A stretch of DNA of 64,000 bases, taken from Pyrobaculum sp. WP30. GTDB lineage: Archaea; Thermoproteota; Thermoprotei; Thermoproteales; Thermoproteaceae. How positions within the stretch are numbered: position 1 is the first letter of the stretch; the number at the start of each line of letters is the position of its first letter. A program made the position numbers and the translations under genes. This document shows positions 1 to 7,402 of this stretch, piece by piece. The stretch covers positions 1,355,704 through 1,419,703 of the forward strand of contig CP012158.1 in NCBI GenBank assembly GCA_001189275.1, written 5' to 3'. Below the pieces are notes generated by a model, which saw nothing but the letters and a program-made list of their open reading frames with translations, made no database searches and was not told the origin of the DNA.

Positions 1-22
1 TCGAAACGTTGTGGAGCCTCAC
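1..22 (-). CDS. ABC transporter ATPase (5' end only)
   Basis: On the minus strand a GTG at 22 overlaps the TGA stop of the FtsX-type permease (GTGA) and reads V-R-L-H-N-V-S to the window edge. Such a start is typical of ABC ATPase subunits, and MacB-type permeases are usually paired with an ATPase. Only seven codons are visible, so the assignment rests on the 4-base overlap and the neighbour. The rest lies outside the window. Confidence 0.4.
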
Positions 23-1158
23 CGCCATAGTTGCATAACTTCCAGCGGTCTAAGCCTTGCCACTTTGTACATCGGCGAGACTGCGCCTATGAGCGCCACG
101 GCGAGGGAGGCCGCCATGCCGAGCGCGGCGTAGTGCGGCCTGAAGGCTATAGGTACATCGAAGTTTATCCCCATCCTAAGAAGCACGTCCTTAACCACGT
201 TGGCGCCTAGAAACCCCGTGACTACGCCGGCAACTCCCGCCACGGCGGCGATGAGCGCCACCTCCACCACGACGGAGAGAAGGATTTCGCGGGACGAGAT
301 GCCCATGGCCTTGAGCAGACCGAACTCTCTCAGCCGCTCCCGCACCGTTATGCTCATGACGGCGAAAGTGGTGATCACAGCGGCGGTAAGCGCCGCGCCG
401 CTTATCACTGAAAACACCGCGTTTAGCGCCGTGAAGACCTTAGTCACCGTGTCCAGAAGGCTCTGTTGTGTATACACCTGGGCGTCTCTATACGTCTCCT
501 TCAGCGCCAAGTAAAGCGGCTGGACCTGGGCCTTATCTTTAACCGTAATGAGGACCGTGTTGACGAAAGGCCCCGCGTCTATACTCCCCTGGAGCCAATC
601 CAGCGGCACCACCACGAGGTTTAGCCTAAAAGCCCCCACAAAGCCCTTGAGGAAGCTCCTCATCACCCCCACCACCTTCACCTTAAGAGTCCTCTCGACG
701 CCGGAGGCCCCCGAGTAGACCTTCACCACGAGGATGTCGCCGGGCTTAACCCCCAGCGACTCCTCCACCACCGCCTCGCCACCTGACGCGGGGAGCCTCC
801 CCTCTTTGAGGTCAACCGCAAAGTAGTTCACATCCCTCAGCGGGATCCCCACGACGGAGACCACGCGCCCCTCGGTAGCGCCGGAGATCAGTATGATGCC
901 CTCCGCCGTCTCCACGGCGGCGTTGTTCCGCAACTCCTCTACTAAGTACATGGGGATGTTTATGGAGTCGGAGTAGAGCATGATGTCGGCGGGGTAGACC
1001 TTGTAGAGAGTGCGCTCCACGTAGTCCCTTGTGGCGTCCGTCACCGCAACAAGAGCCACCAACAGCGCCACCCCCACCCCTATGGCGAGGGCTGTGAGGA
1101 CGTACCTAGCAACCCTCGCCTTGAAGTCACCGGCGGCTATGAGCAAGACGTGTTCCAC
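19..1158 (-). CDS. FtsX/MacB-type ABC transporter permease
   Basis: A 379-residue membrane protein of the FtsX/MacB permease family. One membrane segment lies near the N-terminus, a large extracytoplasmic region follows (about residues 45-250), and three C-terminal segments end the protein with the typical motif ERLREFGLLKAMG before the second. It probably works with the ATPase beginning at 22 in lipoprotein, peptide or lipid export; the substrate is unknown. I chose the GTG at 1158 because GGGGAGGGGGGA, a strong ribosome-binding site, lies just upstream and the TATA box at 1211-1222 puts the RNA start near 1192. An in-frame ATG at 1197 would fall before that start. It diverges from the MMPL gene. 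Confidence 0.85.
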   Translation of the reverse strand: MEHVLLIAAGDFKARVARYVLTALAIGVGVALLVALVAVTDATRDYVERTLYKVYPADIMLYSDSINIPMYLVEELRNNAAVETAEGIILISGATEGRVVSVVGIPLRDVNYFAVDLKEGRLPASGGEAVVEESLGVKPGDILVVKVYSGASGVERTLKVKVVGVMRSFLKGFVGAFRLNLVVVPLDWLQGSIDAGPFVNTVLITVKDKAQVQPLYLALKETYRDAQVYTQQSLLDTVTKVFTALNAVFSVISGAALTAAVITTFAVMSITVRERLREFGLLKAMGISSREILLSVVVEVALIAAVAGVAGVVTGFLGANVVKDVLLRMGINFDVPIAFRPHYAALGMAASLAVALIGAVSPMYKVARLRPLEVMQLWR

Positions 1159-1204
1159 GCAACATCCCCCCTCCCCACTATTAATCTTTTGTCGCATAAA
1201 CTCT

Positions 1205-1225
1205 GTCTCAAGCTTTTTATAGACA
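1205..1225. promoter_or_regulatory. Bidirectional TATA box
   Basis: AGCTTTTTATAGAC at about 1211-1224 reads TATA-like on both strands (CTATAAAAAGCT on minus). On plus it lies about 25 bases before the GTG at 1242, giving a leaderless MMPL mRNA. On minus it predicts a start near 1192 and a leader of roughly 35 bases holding the Shine-Dalgarno sequence of the permease. One TBP site may therefore serve both genes. Confidence 0.55.
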
Positions 1226-1241
1226 GACACGTGGGGGCGCC

Positions 1242-3815
1242 GTGAAGCGGCTTGTGGCCGCCGCAGCCGTCGTGGCAGCGCTTTACATCTATCTGGCGTT
1301 GCTGTCCCCAAGGGTATTCGACGTGCTAGTATACGACGAGTCTAAGCTCATGCCGCCGGACATAGAGCCGAAGGCGGTAGACGCCATTCTAAACAAGACG
1401 CAGGTCGGCGGCCTTAAGTCGATACCCGTGGTCGTATTTGGCCCGGGGGTAGAGGAGAAGGCGAGAAACCTCTCTAGGCTGTTTCCCAACGCCACTTCAG
1501 CCTGGTCAATCCTAGACACGGCTTTGAAGATCTACCGCGAGAGGCTCAACGACGTCGTCGAAAACGCCACGGCCAGCTTCAGGGAGGGGGCTAGGGAGGT
1601 TGCTAACTCCACGCAGAAAGTCTGCGAAGATCTTAACCGGCTTGTGGAGGGCTTCAGAGAGGCCCGGGAGAGGGCTAGACAGCTTCTGCTCGGCACATAC
1701 GGCGTCGCGGCGCTGGGCAAGGCTGTGGATAACCAAACAGAGAAATTTCTGGCGCTGTACCAGAGATACGTCGCCACCTACGACGTAGACACTGCAGTTA
1801 GGTTAGCCGCAGACGAGACATACGGCAACGTATCGCAGTACTTAACTGGAGTCACTTGGAAAAATTGGGCGAGTCTAGAGGCGGTTGAGAACGTCGCAGA
1901 CGCCATCCTCGCCACGAGGCTCAACAAGACCATGATCGACATCGCCCGCGCCGCCGTAGCGATGGGCGTAAGGCAGTACCTCTACCTATGGCTAATGAAT
2001 CAAACCCCGCCCCCCGTGAGGCCGTACCTTCCCTACCTCATCTGCGGCGGAGACGTGGAGAAGGCCGTAGAGATGTTTAAGTCTGATCTTGTGAGGAACT
2101 TAACGACGAGGTACCCCCCGCCTACTATATATTCAATAGCGGGCGCCGCCGACCTGGTGTACCAGGACAAATACGCCCTCGCCGTGGTCAAAAGCAGTGA
2201 GGAGATGCCCGACGTGCCGCCGCAACTCGGCGTGCCCGTCTCCACGTCCTTCCTCCTAAAAAGCTTCACACAAGTCGTGACAGAAGACGTGTCTAAAATC
2301 GACAGGTCCACAGCCGCCGCCCTCTTCACAGTGTTGCTCTACGTCATGGGGACTCTCGCGGCGCCGGTCCTCATAATCTCCGCCGTGGGCCTCACCTACC
2401 TCGGGGTCATGGGCTTCTTCTACCAAATCCACGAAATCCAGAAGACCTACTACCTGACTGTGTATATGGCGGCGCCGGTGATATTCGCCATAGGCGTCGA
2501 CTACATGTTGCTCATGGTAAGCCGCTACGCCGAGGAGCGGGCCCTCGGCAGAGACAAGACAGAGGCCGTCAAGGTGGTGAGACGCTACGCCAACAGGTCC
2601 ATAGCGGCCAGCGCAGCGGTAGTCGCCACCTCGCTGGGCTCCTTCGCCATATCCCGCCTACCCTTTATGCAGTCGATCGGCGTAGGCTACCTCATAACCA
2701 CTCTCTTCATCGTCTTGACGGTCTTCTTAATATTACCTGCCCTCCTCTACCTACTCGGCGACAGGATATTCTGGCCCAAGAAAACTATCGCAGCCCACAG
2801 AGGCCGCTCTAGGTTGCTAGAAAAGGCAGTCGACACAGCCCTCAAAAAACCACTCCTAGTCGCCGTAGCCGCTACGCTGGTCACGCTTCTCTCCTTCCTC
2901 TTCCTAATCTCCACGCTTCGAATAACCGCAAACCCCGTCGTAGCAATGCCAGAGACTCAGTACAAAAAGGCGCTGGAAGTCGCGACGACCTACTTCAAAA
3001 ACGTGACGGCGCTCTCCACCACATACATCGCCATGAAGAACCCGCCGCCCCCCGAACTGCTACACGAGGTGGAAAAACTGCCAAACTACGTCAACTACAC
3101 CCTAGAGAAACGCGGCGACTGGTACATAGTCGCCGTCAAACTATCGCTGGAAGACACATCAGACAAGCTACTTGACGTATACAGACGGCTAGACCAGCTC
3201 CGCGCCTACTACGGCCCCTATCTAATCGGCGGAGCCGCCTCTTGGAAAAATGTGATATTTAACGAAATATATGTCAAGTTCTGGAGCCTCCAAATCTACG
3301 TGGTCATAGCCGCCGTAGTCCTCATACTCGCCTTTCTACTCAAAAGCTTCCTCATACCCCTCCGCCTAGTGGCCACAGTCCTCATGTCGATAGTCTGGAG
3401 CCTAGCCGCCGAGGTGGCGCTCTTCCAAGAAGCCCTGGGCCAGCCCACCTACTGGCTAGTCCCGGTGTCGCTCTTCGCCTTCCTGATGGCCATAGGCACA
3501 GACTACGACATCTTCATAATCACCCGAATAAGAGAAGAAATAGAGAATGGGCTCGACGAAAAAGAGGCCATAAAAACAGCCATTGTGACAACAGGCCCCG
3601 TAATCACAGGCGCCGCCATAGTGCTTGCCGCCGCCTTCTCCACCCTCATGTTGTCTCAGACCTTGTTGCTCAGACAAATAGGCTTTACCATTGCCCTAGC
3701 CGCCCTACTCGACGCATTTATAATACGCCCCCTCGTAGTCCCCGCCCTCATAACCCTCGCCGGCAGGTACAACTGGCTTTGGATCACCGGCTACGGCATC
3801 CGCCGCACATCTTAA
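1242..3815 (+). CDS. MMPL/RND-family membrane transporter
   Basis: An 857-residue protein with the RND layout: one N-terminal membrane segment, a large soluble loop (about 30-360), a membrane block (about 365-515), a second loop (about 560-670) and a final membrane block. The transporter motif G-V-D-Y-M and its copy G-T-D-Y-D-I are visible in the two blocks, as in MMPL proteins that use the proton gradient to move lipids or hydrophobic compounds. The GTG start sits about 25 bases after the shared TATA box. It faces the FtsX-type permease, so both may serve the cell envelope. The substrate is unknown. Confidence 0.85.
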   Translation: MKRLVAAAAVVAALYIYLALLSPRVFDVLVYDESKLMPPDIEPKAVDAILNKTQVGGLKSIPVVVFGPGVEEKARNLSRLFPNATSAWSILDTALKIYRERLNDVVENATASFREGAREVANSTQKVCEDLNRLVEGFREARERARQLLLGTYGVAALGKAVDNQTEKFLALYQRYVATYDVDTAVRLAADETYGNVSQYLTGVTWKNWASLEAVENVADAILATRLNKTMIDIARAAVAMGVRQYLYLWLMNQTPPPVRPYLPYLICGGDVEKAVEMFKSDLVRNLTTRYPPPTIYSIAGAADLVYQDKYALAVVKSSEEMPDVPPQLGVPVSTSFLLKSFTQVVTEDVSKIDRSTAAALFTVLLYVMGTLAAPVLIISAVGLTYLGVMGFFYQIHEIQKTYYLTVYMAAPVIFAIGVDYMLLMVSRYAEERALGRDKTEAVKVVRRYANRSIAASAAVVATSLGSFAISRLPFMQSIGVGYLITTLFIVLTVFLILPALLYLLGDRIFWPKKTIAAHRGRSRLLEKAVDTALKKPLLVAVAATLVTLLSFLFLISTLRITANPVVAMPETQYKKALEVATTYFKNVTALSTTYIAMKNPPPPELLHEVEKLPNYVNYTLEKRGDWYIVAVKLSLEDTSDKLLDVYRRLDQLRAYYGPYLIGGAASWKNVIFNEIYVKFWSLQIYVVIAAVVLILAFLLKSFLIPLRLVATVLMSIVWSLAAEVALFQEALGQPTYWLVPVSLFAFLMAIGTDYDIFIITRIREEIENGLDEKEAIKTAIVTTGPVITGAAIVLAAAFSTLMLSQTLLLRQIGFTIALAALLDAFIIRPLVVPALITLAGRYNWLWITGYGIRRTS

Positions 3816-3834
3816 ATACTGCGTAAACTAAAAC

Positions 3835-4014
3835 GTGGAGACGATATATAAGATATTGCAGAAACTCGGCGAGGCGGATCTAGAAACCATAGTGGAGGAG
3901 GCGCAGAAAGCCGGCATTCCGCCGCCCGTGGCCACTAGACACCTCATGCGGCTGGTGGAGAAGAAACGCGTCAAAGTTATGTGCGACATCGCGGTGAGGT
4001 ACAGACCGACATGA
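3835..4014 (+). CDS. Small winged-helix-like protein
   Basis: A 59-residue basic protein starting at GTG 3835, about 20 bases after a TATA-like CTTAAATACT. Predicted helices at about residues 1-14, 15-27 and 31-44, followed by a short basic strand, resemble a small winged helix-turn-helix domain. Its stop overlaps the ATG of the HAD-fold gene (ATGA), so the two are co-transcribed. No specific family was recognised. The function, possibly DNA binding, is inference. Confidence 0.55.
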   Translation: METIYKILQKLGEADLETIVEEAQKAGIPPPVATRHLMRLVEKKRVKVMCDIAVRYRPT

Positions 4015-4622
4015 ACTTCGTAGTTAGCTTCTGGGGCCTGCTCGTGAGGCGGGTTGACTTCTGGGACGTCTGGCGCACGGTGTTGAGCAGGCATGGGAGC
4101 CACGAGGTTGTGGATTCCACCTCCTGGGTTTTTGAGGAGATTTACGGAGCTGGTTACGAGGTGCCCCTGCGGGTTGTGGCTAAGGTCTTCTCCGCGGGGG
4201 TGAGAAGCGACCCAGCCGTCCTCTTCAAGGAGTTTGTGGAGGAGGTGCAGAGACTACTTTCGCCCATGCCCTGCGCGGCGGAGTTCCTCAAGTGGGCGAG
4301 GGAGAGGGGGCGGGTGGCCATACTCTCCAACACGCCGTGTCGATGCTTTGTGGAGTCTTTCCTCGAGAACAGTGGCGGCGCCGTCGACGCGGTGGTGACG
4401 TCCGACGTGTTGCTTCGTCGGAAGCCGCTCAAGCCGGTGTTTATATACGCCCTAAAAAAGATCAGGGCGGAGCCCCACGAGACTGTGTATGTGGGGGATG
4501 GGGAAGAGGACCTAGGCGCCATGGCGGCGGGCCTCCTCACCGTCATGGTGGGAAGAGAGGGAGGACACGTGAGTTTTCCCTCCCTCTGCGACGCCTGGAG
4601 GTGGTTAGCCACCCTAGCTTGA
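4011..4622 (+). CDS. HAD-fold protein lacking the nucleophile Asp
   Basis: A 203-residue haloacid-dehalogenase-fold protein. Motif II (ILSNTP), the conserved lysine region (RRKPLKPVF) and motif III/IV (VYVGDGEEDLGAMAAG) are clear. At the N-terminus, where phosphatases have D-x-D-G-T, it reads S-F-W-G-L, so the phosphoryl-accepting aspartate is missing. It may be a non-catalytic binding or regulatory member, or it may not use the usual chemistry. I chose ATG 4011 because it overlaps the stop of the upstream 59-residue gene (ATGA); a longer start at 3981 would run inside that gene. Confidence 0.75.
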   Translation: MNFVVSFWGLLVRRVDFWDVWRTVLSRHGSHEVVDSTSWVFEEIYGAGYEVPLRVVAKVFSAGVRSDPAVLFKEFVEEVQRLLSPMPCAAEFLKWARERGRVAILSNTPCRCFVESFLENSGGAVDAVVTSDVLLRRKPLKPVFIYALKKIRAEPHETVYVGDGEEDLGAMAAGLLTVMVGREGGHVSFPSLCDAWRWLATLA

Positions 4623-4701
4623 CGGCTTCCGGCGCATGCGGCAGTTTGGGCCTAGGCCGCCGAACAAAAACCGCGTCTGGTTTGGCGAAAAGGGGAGGGG
4701 G

Positions 4702-4860
4702 CTACAGCCCGCGTTGTGCTACTTCTTGCAGGAGGTTGGCTAGATGCGGCGCCCTGGCCTTTAGCTTGGCTACTGCTGTGTCCACATCTTCCTCTGGACT
4801 CACGCCGTATCTCGCGAGCATGTAGGCGTGGGGTCCCAACACCATTGCCACCGACGTCAC
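4702..4860 (-). CDS. Small protein of unknown function
   Basis: A 52-residue ORF if it starts at GTG 4860, about 22-25 bases downstream of a minus-strand TATA box (ATTTTTTAAAG at 4878-4888). An in-frame ATG at 4926 would add 22 residues but lies upstream of that box. The product is mainly helical and moderately charged, with no recognisable motif. It converges with the HAD-fold gene. It could be a real small gene or a chance ORF; the promoter spacing favours a gene. Confidence 0.45.
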   Translation of the reverse strand: MTSVAMVLGPHAYMLARYGVSPEEDVDTAVAKLKARAPHLANLLQEVAQRGL

Positions 4861-5193
4861 GTCACGCTTTGCATCCACTTTAAAAAATCCTCCGTAGCGC
4901 CGAGGATCGCCCGAGTCCCTCAACACGCCGCCAGGCCGGCCGCTCTGCGGCTAATAAGTTAATGCCCGGCTTCTTTTTGTGTAGGCGTGAGAGAAGTCTG
5001 AAAGATCACCCGCGCCTGCCGCCTCCGTTTTGCCATCAACCTGCCCGACCTCTCCGGGGGTCTGCGCCGCTGGCATAGTAACCCCAAGCCGGAGGCGGCG
5101 TCGTTGTCCATGGACGAGGAGAAAGACGCTCGGAGGGGAAAGAATAGACGAGGGCTAAGCAGTAAACTAATATACTCCTTTCCAGTTAGGGCC
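4861..5193. other. Gene-free stretch
   Basis: About 330 bases between the small minus-strand gene and the zinc-finger gene. It holds the two TATA boxes (near 4882 on minus and AACTAATATACTCC near 5166-5179 on plus). Open frames reach into it, but none has its own promoter-spaced start. I saw no C/D-box pair, tRNA or repeat. Confidence 0.4.
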
Positions 5194-5415
5194 GTGATCA
5201 CATGTCCGCGTTGCGGGATGCCGGAGTGGGAGGCCCTGCCCGCGCCTTATACCTACCGCCACAAGGGGCCTGAGAACACCATCATGATAGCCCGTTGCAA
5301 AAACTGCGGCCTCGTGTTCTACATCTTCAGGACCTCGCTGGAGACCTTCACGCTGGAGATAGAGAAGGCGGAGCGGAAACATGGAGCCATCCCTCACATC
5401 GACCTCGACAAGTAG
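5194..5415 (+). CDS. Zinc-finger protein of unknown function
   Basis: A 73-residue protein with two CxxC knuckles (CPRCG at residues 4-8 and CKNCG about 35 residues later), which would bind one zinc ion in a zinc ribbon. GTG 5194 is about 22 bases downstream of a TATA box (TAATATACTCC), hence leaderless; an upstream ATG at 5104 lies before the promoter. The last 35 bases overlap the start of the TtuA-like gene in another frame, suggesting co-expression. No defined family was recognised. Confidence 0.65.
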   Translation: MITCPRCGMPEWEALPAPYTYRHKGPENTIMIARCKNCGLVFYIFRTSLETFTLEIEKAERKHGAIPHIDLDK

Positions 5416-6400
5416 TCTCTGCCATCACTGCGGCAGGAGGCCTGCGCAGTACCTCCGCGCGGTAAGCGGCGAGAGGCTCTGCCTCCGTTGCCTCTTCAAC
5501 TCGCTGGAGAGGAAGGTACTCAAGACCATACGCGACGAGAGGCTCATAGAGCCCGGCGACTACGTGGCCATCGCGGTGTCCGGCGGCAAAGACAGCCTCG
5601 TCCTCCTCCACATGCTGGGCAAATTCAGGGAGAGGGGTCTGCTGAGAGACGTGAAGATGGAGGCCTTCACGATAAACGAGGGCCACCCCTACAGCTGCTT
5701 CTACCGCATGTCGCGGAGGGACTACGTAAAGGAGCTGGCCGCCAAATTCGGCATAGAATACAACGTGTACCACTTCAGAGACATCTTCGGCGTTACGGCG
5801 ATGGAGCTCTCCGAGAGGCTCGCCAAGGCCGGCCACGAGGTCCACATGTGCACCATAGATGGCGTGTTGAGGCGCCGCGCCATGAACCTCATCGGCAGGA
5901 GGAGGAGCTGGACGAAAATCGCCACGGCGCACAACCTAGACGACGAAGCCCAGACGGTCCTCCTAAACGTCCTCATGGGCAACCTCTCGCGGTTCCGCTG
6001 GTACGGCACGTACGAAGACGCCGAAGAGAAGGACTTAATACCCCGCATCAAGCCGCTGAAGTACATAAGGGAGGAGGAAATTGCGCTGTATGCCCACTAC
6101 CACGGCCTGCCCCTCATGGAGCTGGAATGCCCATACGTAACCACGAACCCCCGCTACAACCTAAAGTTCATGCTCGCCGAGCTGGAGCGGGAGATGCCCT
6201 CCGTGAAGTACAACCTGTCCTCCTTCGGCGGGAAGCTTACGCGTATTTTGAAAGAAACCACGCCGGAGGCCCAGCCGAAGAGGTGTAAACACTGCGGCGC
6301 CCCCTCCGCCCGGGACATGTGCCGCGTCTGCGAATTCTTCGAAAAGGCCGGCCTCCTAGACGCCTACCTGCAGAAAATCCGCCCAGAGATAAATATATAG
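5381..6400 (+). CDS. ttuA: TtuA/NcsA-type tRNA 2-thiolation enzyme
   Basis: A 339-residue ATP-pyrophosphatase of the TtcA/TtuA family, which adenylates a tRNA uridine and inserts sulfur, likely 2-thiouridine at position 54 for thermostability. It has an N-terminal zinc finger (C14, C17, C34, C37), the PP-loop SGGKDS (67-72) and a C-terminal zinc finger (C302, C305, C314, C317), all as in TtuA. The cluster cysteines correspond to C157 and C250, but the third position of the usual CxxC is Asp160 (C-T-I-D-G). The zinc-finger gene overlaps its 5' end by 35 bases. The exact target uridine is not shown by the sequence. Confidence 0.85.
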   Translation: MEPSLTSTSTSSLCHHCGRRPAQYLRAVSGERLCLRCLFNSLERKVLKTIRDERLIEPGDYVAIAVSGGKDSLVLLHMLGKFRERGLLRDVKMEAFTINEGHPYSCFYRMSRRDYVKELAAKFGIEYNVYHFRDIFGVTAMELSERLAKAGHEVHMCTIDGVLRRRAMNLIGRRRSWTKIATAHNLDDEAQTVLLNVLMGNLSRFRWYGTYEDAEEKDLIPRIKPLKYIREEEIALYAHYHGLPLMELECPYVTTNPRYNLKFMLAELEREMPSVKYNLSSFGGKLTRILKETTPEAQPKRCKHCGAPSARDMCRVCEFFEKAGLLDAYLQKIRPEINI

Positions 6401-6414
6401 ACCTGTTTCTCTAC

Positions 6415-6675
6415 ATGCGGGTTGCGCTCCTCCTAACCGCGGTATGGCTTCTGGCACTTCTAGGCTGGCTTGCGGGAGCCAACGCCGTGGAGAAGCCCAG
6501 CGAAAACCCGCCCCCCTCCACTGCCGACATGTGGGAGAGACCTGTCATCAACATCACCTCGGGCCTCCCCTTCGGGGACAAACACCCCCTGTGTAGAGAC
6601 CCGCTGATGCCCTTGACGCTCAGGATCGGGATCAGGTGCGGCCCCCCTCCGCGTATCGTGTTTAGAGATGGTTAA
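6415..6675 (+). CDS. Small secreted or membrane-anchored protein
   Basis: An 86-residue protein beginning with a signal peptide or anchor (about residues 3-24, rich in Leu, Ala and Trp) and followed by a Pro-rich extracytoplasmic part with two cysteines. ATG 6415 lies about 22 bases after the TATA box GATAAATATATAG, so the mRNA is leaderless and independent of the thiolase gene 14 bases upstream. Its 3' end overlaps the converging ACT-domain gene by 4 bases. The function is unknown. Confidence 0.55.
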   Translation: MRVALLLTAVWLLALLGWLAGANAVEKPSENPPPSTADMWERPVINITSGLPFGDKHPLCRDPLMPLTLRIGIRCGPPPRIVFRDG

Positions 6676-7325
6676 GCCTCGACGCGGAGGCAGGCGCCTT
6701 CGTCTACAGTCTTTGCCCGTACGCCGAGTTCTTTGAAGAAGGCGTCTAGGTAGGTCCGTATCAGCGGCTGGACGAGGCTACATAGGCGTGCCTCAAGCCG
6801 TCCCTCTTTTAACATGGTTTCGAGGGTAGCCAAGCCTCTGAGCTGGACTATGTAAAGCGCCTCCTCCAGCGTCACTACGTCAAGAGTCGTCGCGACCTCT
6901 CTTAGAGTTTTTACATCTCTCCTGGCCATCTCCTCGGCGAGTTTAGCAGGTTCCTGGAGGTGAACTACAAGGTCTTTCTCAAGGACTAAGGCTGGTTTGC
7001 CGTTTATGACGTGGGTGATAAGACGCGGGACGAAGATAGACGCCGCCGATATTCTACGTTTCACCTTCTTGACGAAGGCAAACATATGGAGCTGTTTCAA
7101 GATCTCCTGCATCTGTTCTTCAGTCTGGAGGGTGAGATCCGTAATGAAGTGTAGATGCTGGCGGGCGTCGTCTATTGCTATGTTGATTATATTTACGTCG
7201 TGTTCTGCAAAGACGTTTGAAAGCGTGGCAAGGATACCCGGCTGGTCGAAGTTAAGCTCCACCAGAAACTCGCCCAGCCTAACCCCGGTGCCGTTGGCTA
7301 TGAGGAAAACCTCCCTGTTAAGCAT
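6672..7325 (-). CDS. ACT-domain protein, probable amino-acid sensor
   Basis: A 217-residue protein with an N-terminal ACT-like ligand-binding domain (about residues 10-80, with the pattern LVELNFDQPGILATLSNVF) followed by a helical region of about 120 residues without a catalytic motif. ACT domains usually bind amino acids and regulate enzymes or transcription. I chose ATG 7325 because it is about 24 bases after a minus-strand TATA box (ATTTTAATATAC); GTG 7340 would add five residues. It diverges from valS. Ligand and partner are unknown. Confidence 0.7.
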   Translation of the reverse strand: MLNREVFLIANGTGVRLGEFLVELNFDQPGILATLSNVFAEHDVNIINIAIDDARQHLHFITDLTLQTEEQMQEILKQLHMFAFVKKVKRRISAASIFVPRLITHVINGKPALVLEKDLVVHLQEPAKLAEEMARRDVKTLREVATTLDVVTLEEALYIVQLRGLATLETMLKEGRLEARLCSLVQPLIRTYLDAFFKELGVRAKTVDEGACLRVEA

Positions 7326-7402
7326 TGTGGGGGAACCCACAGTATATTAAAATCTTTCTCCCGAAGGCTACACTATTTAAAAACATACCTGAGTTCAGCT
7401 CC

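Noticed and set aside
4655-4685. Hairpin CGCCGAAC...GTTTGGCG after the HAD gene
   Set aside because: Only 8 pairs with a wobble and no T tract; could arise by chance in GC-rich DNA.
4940-5000. Minus-strand AGAAGCCGGGC resembling an RNase P RNA conserved region
   Set aside because: The matching GGAGGAAAGTC region was not found at a suitable distance.
5488-6288. Long second-frame ORF within the thiolase gene
   Set aside because: Arg/His/Pro-rich shadow in GC-rich DNA; the thiolase frame has clear motifs.
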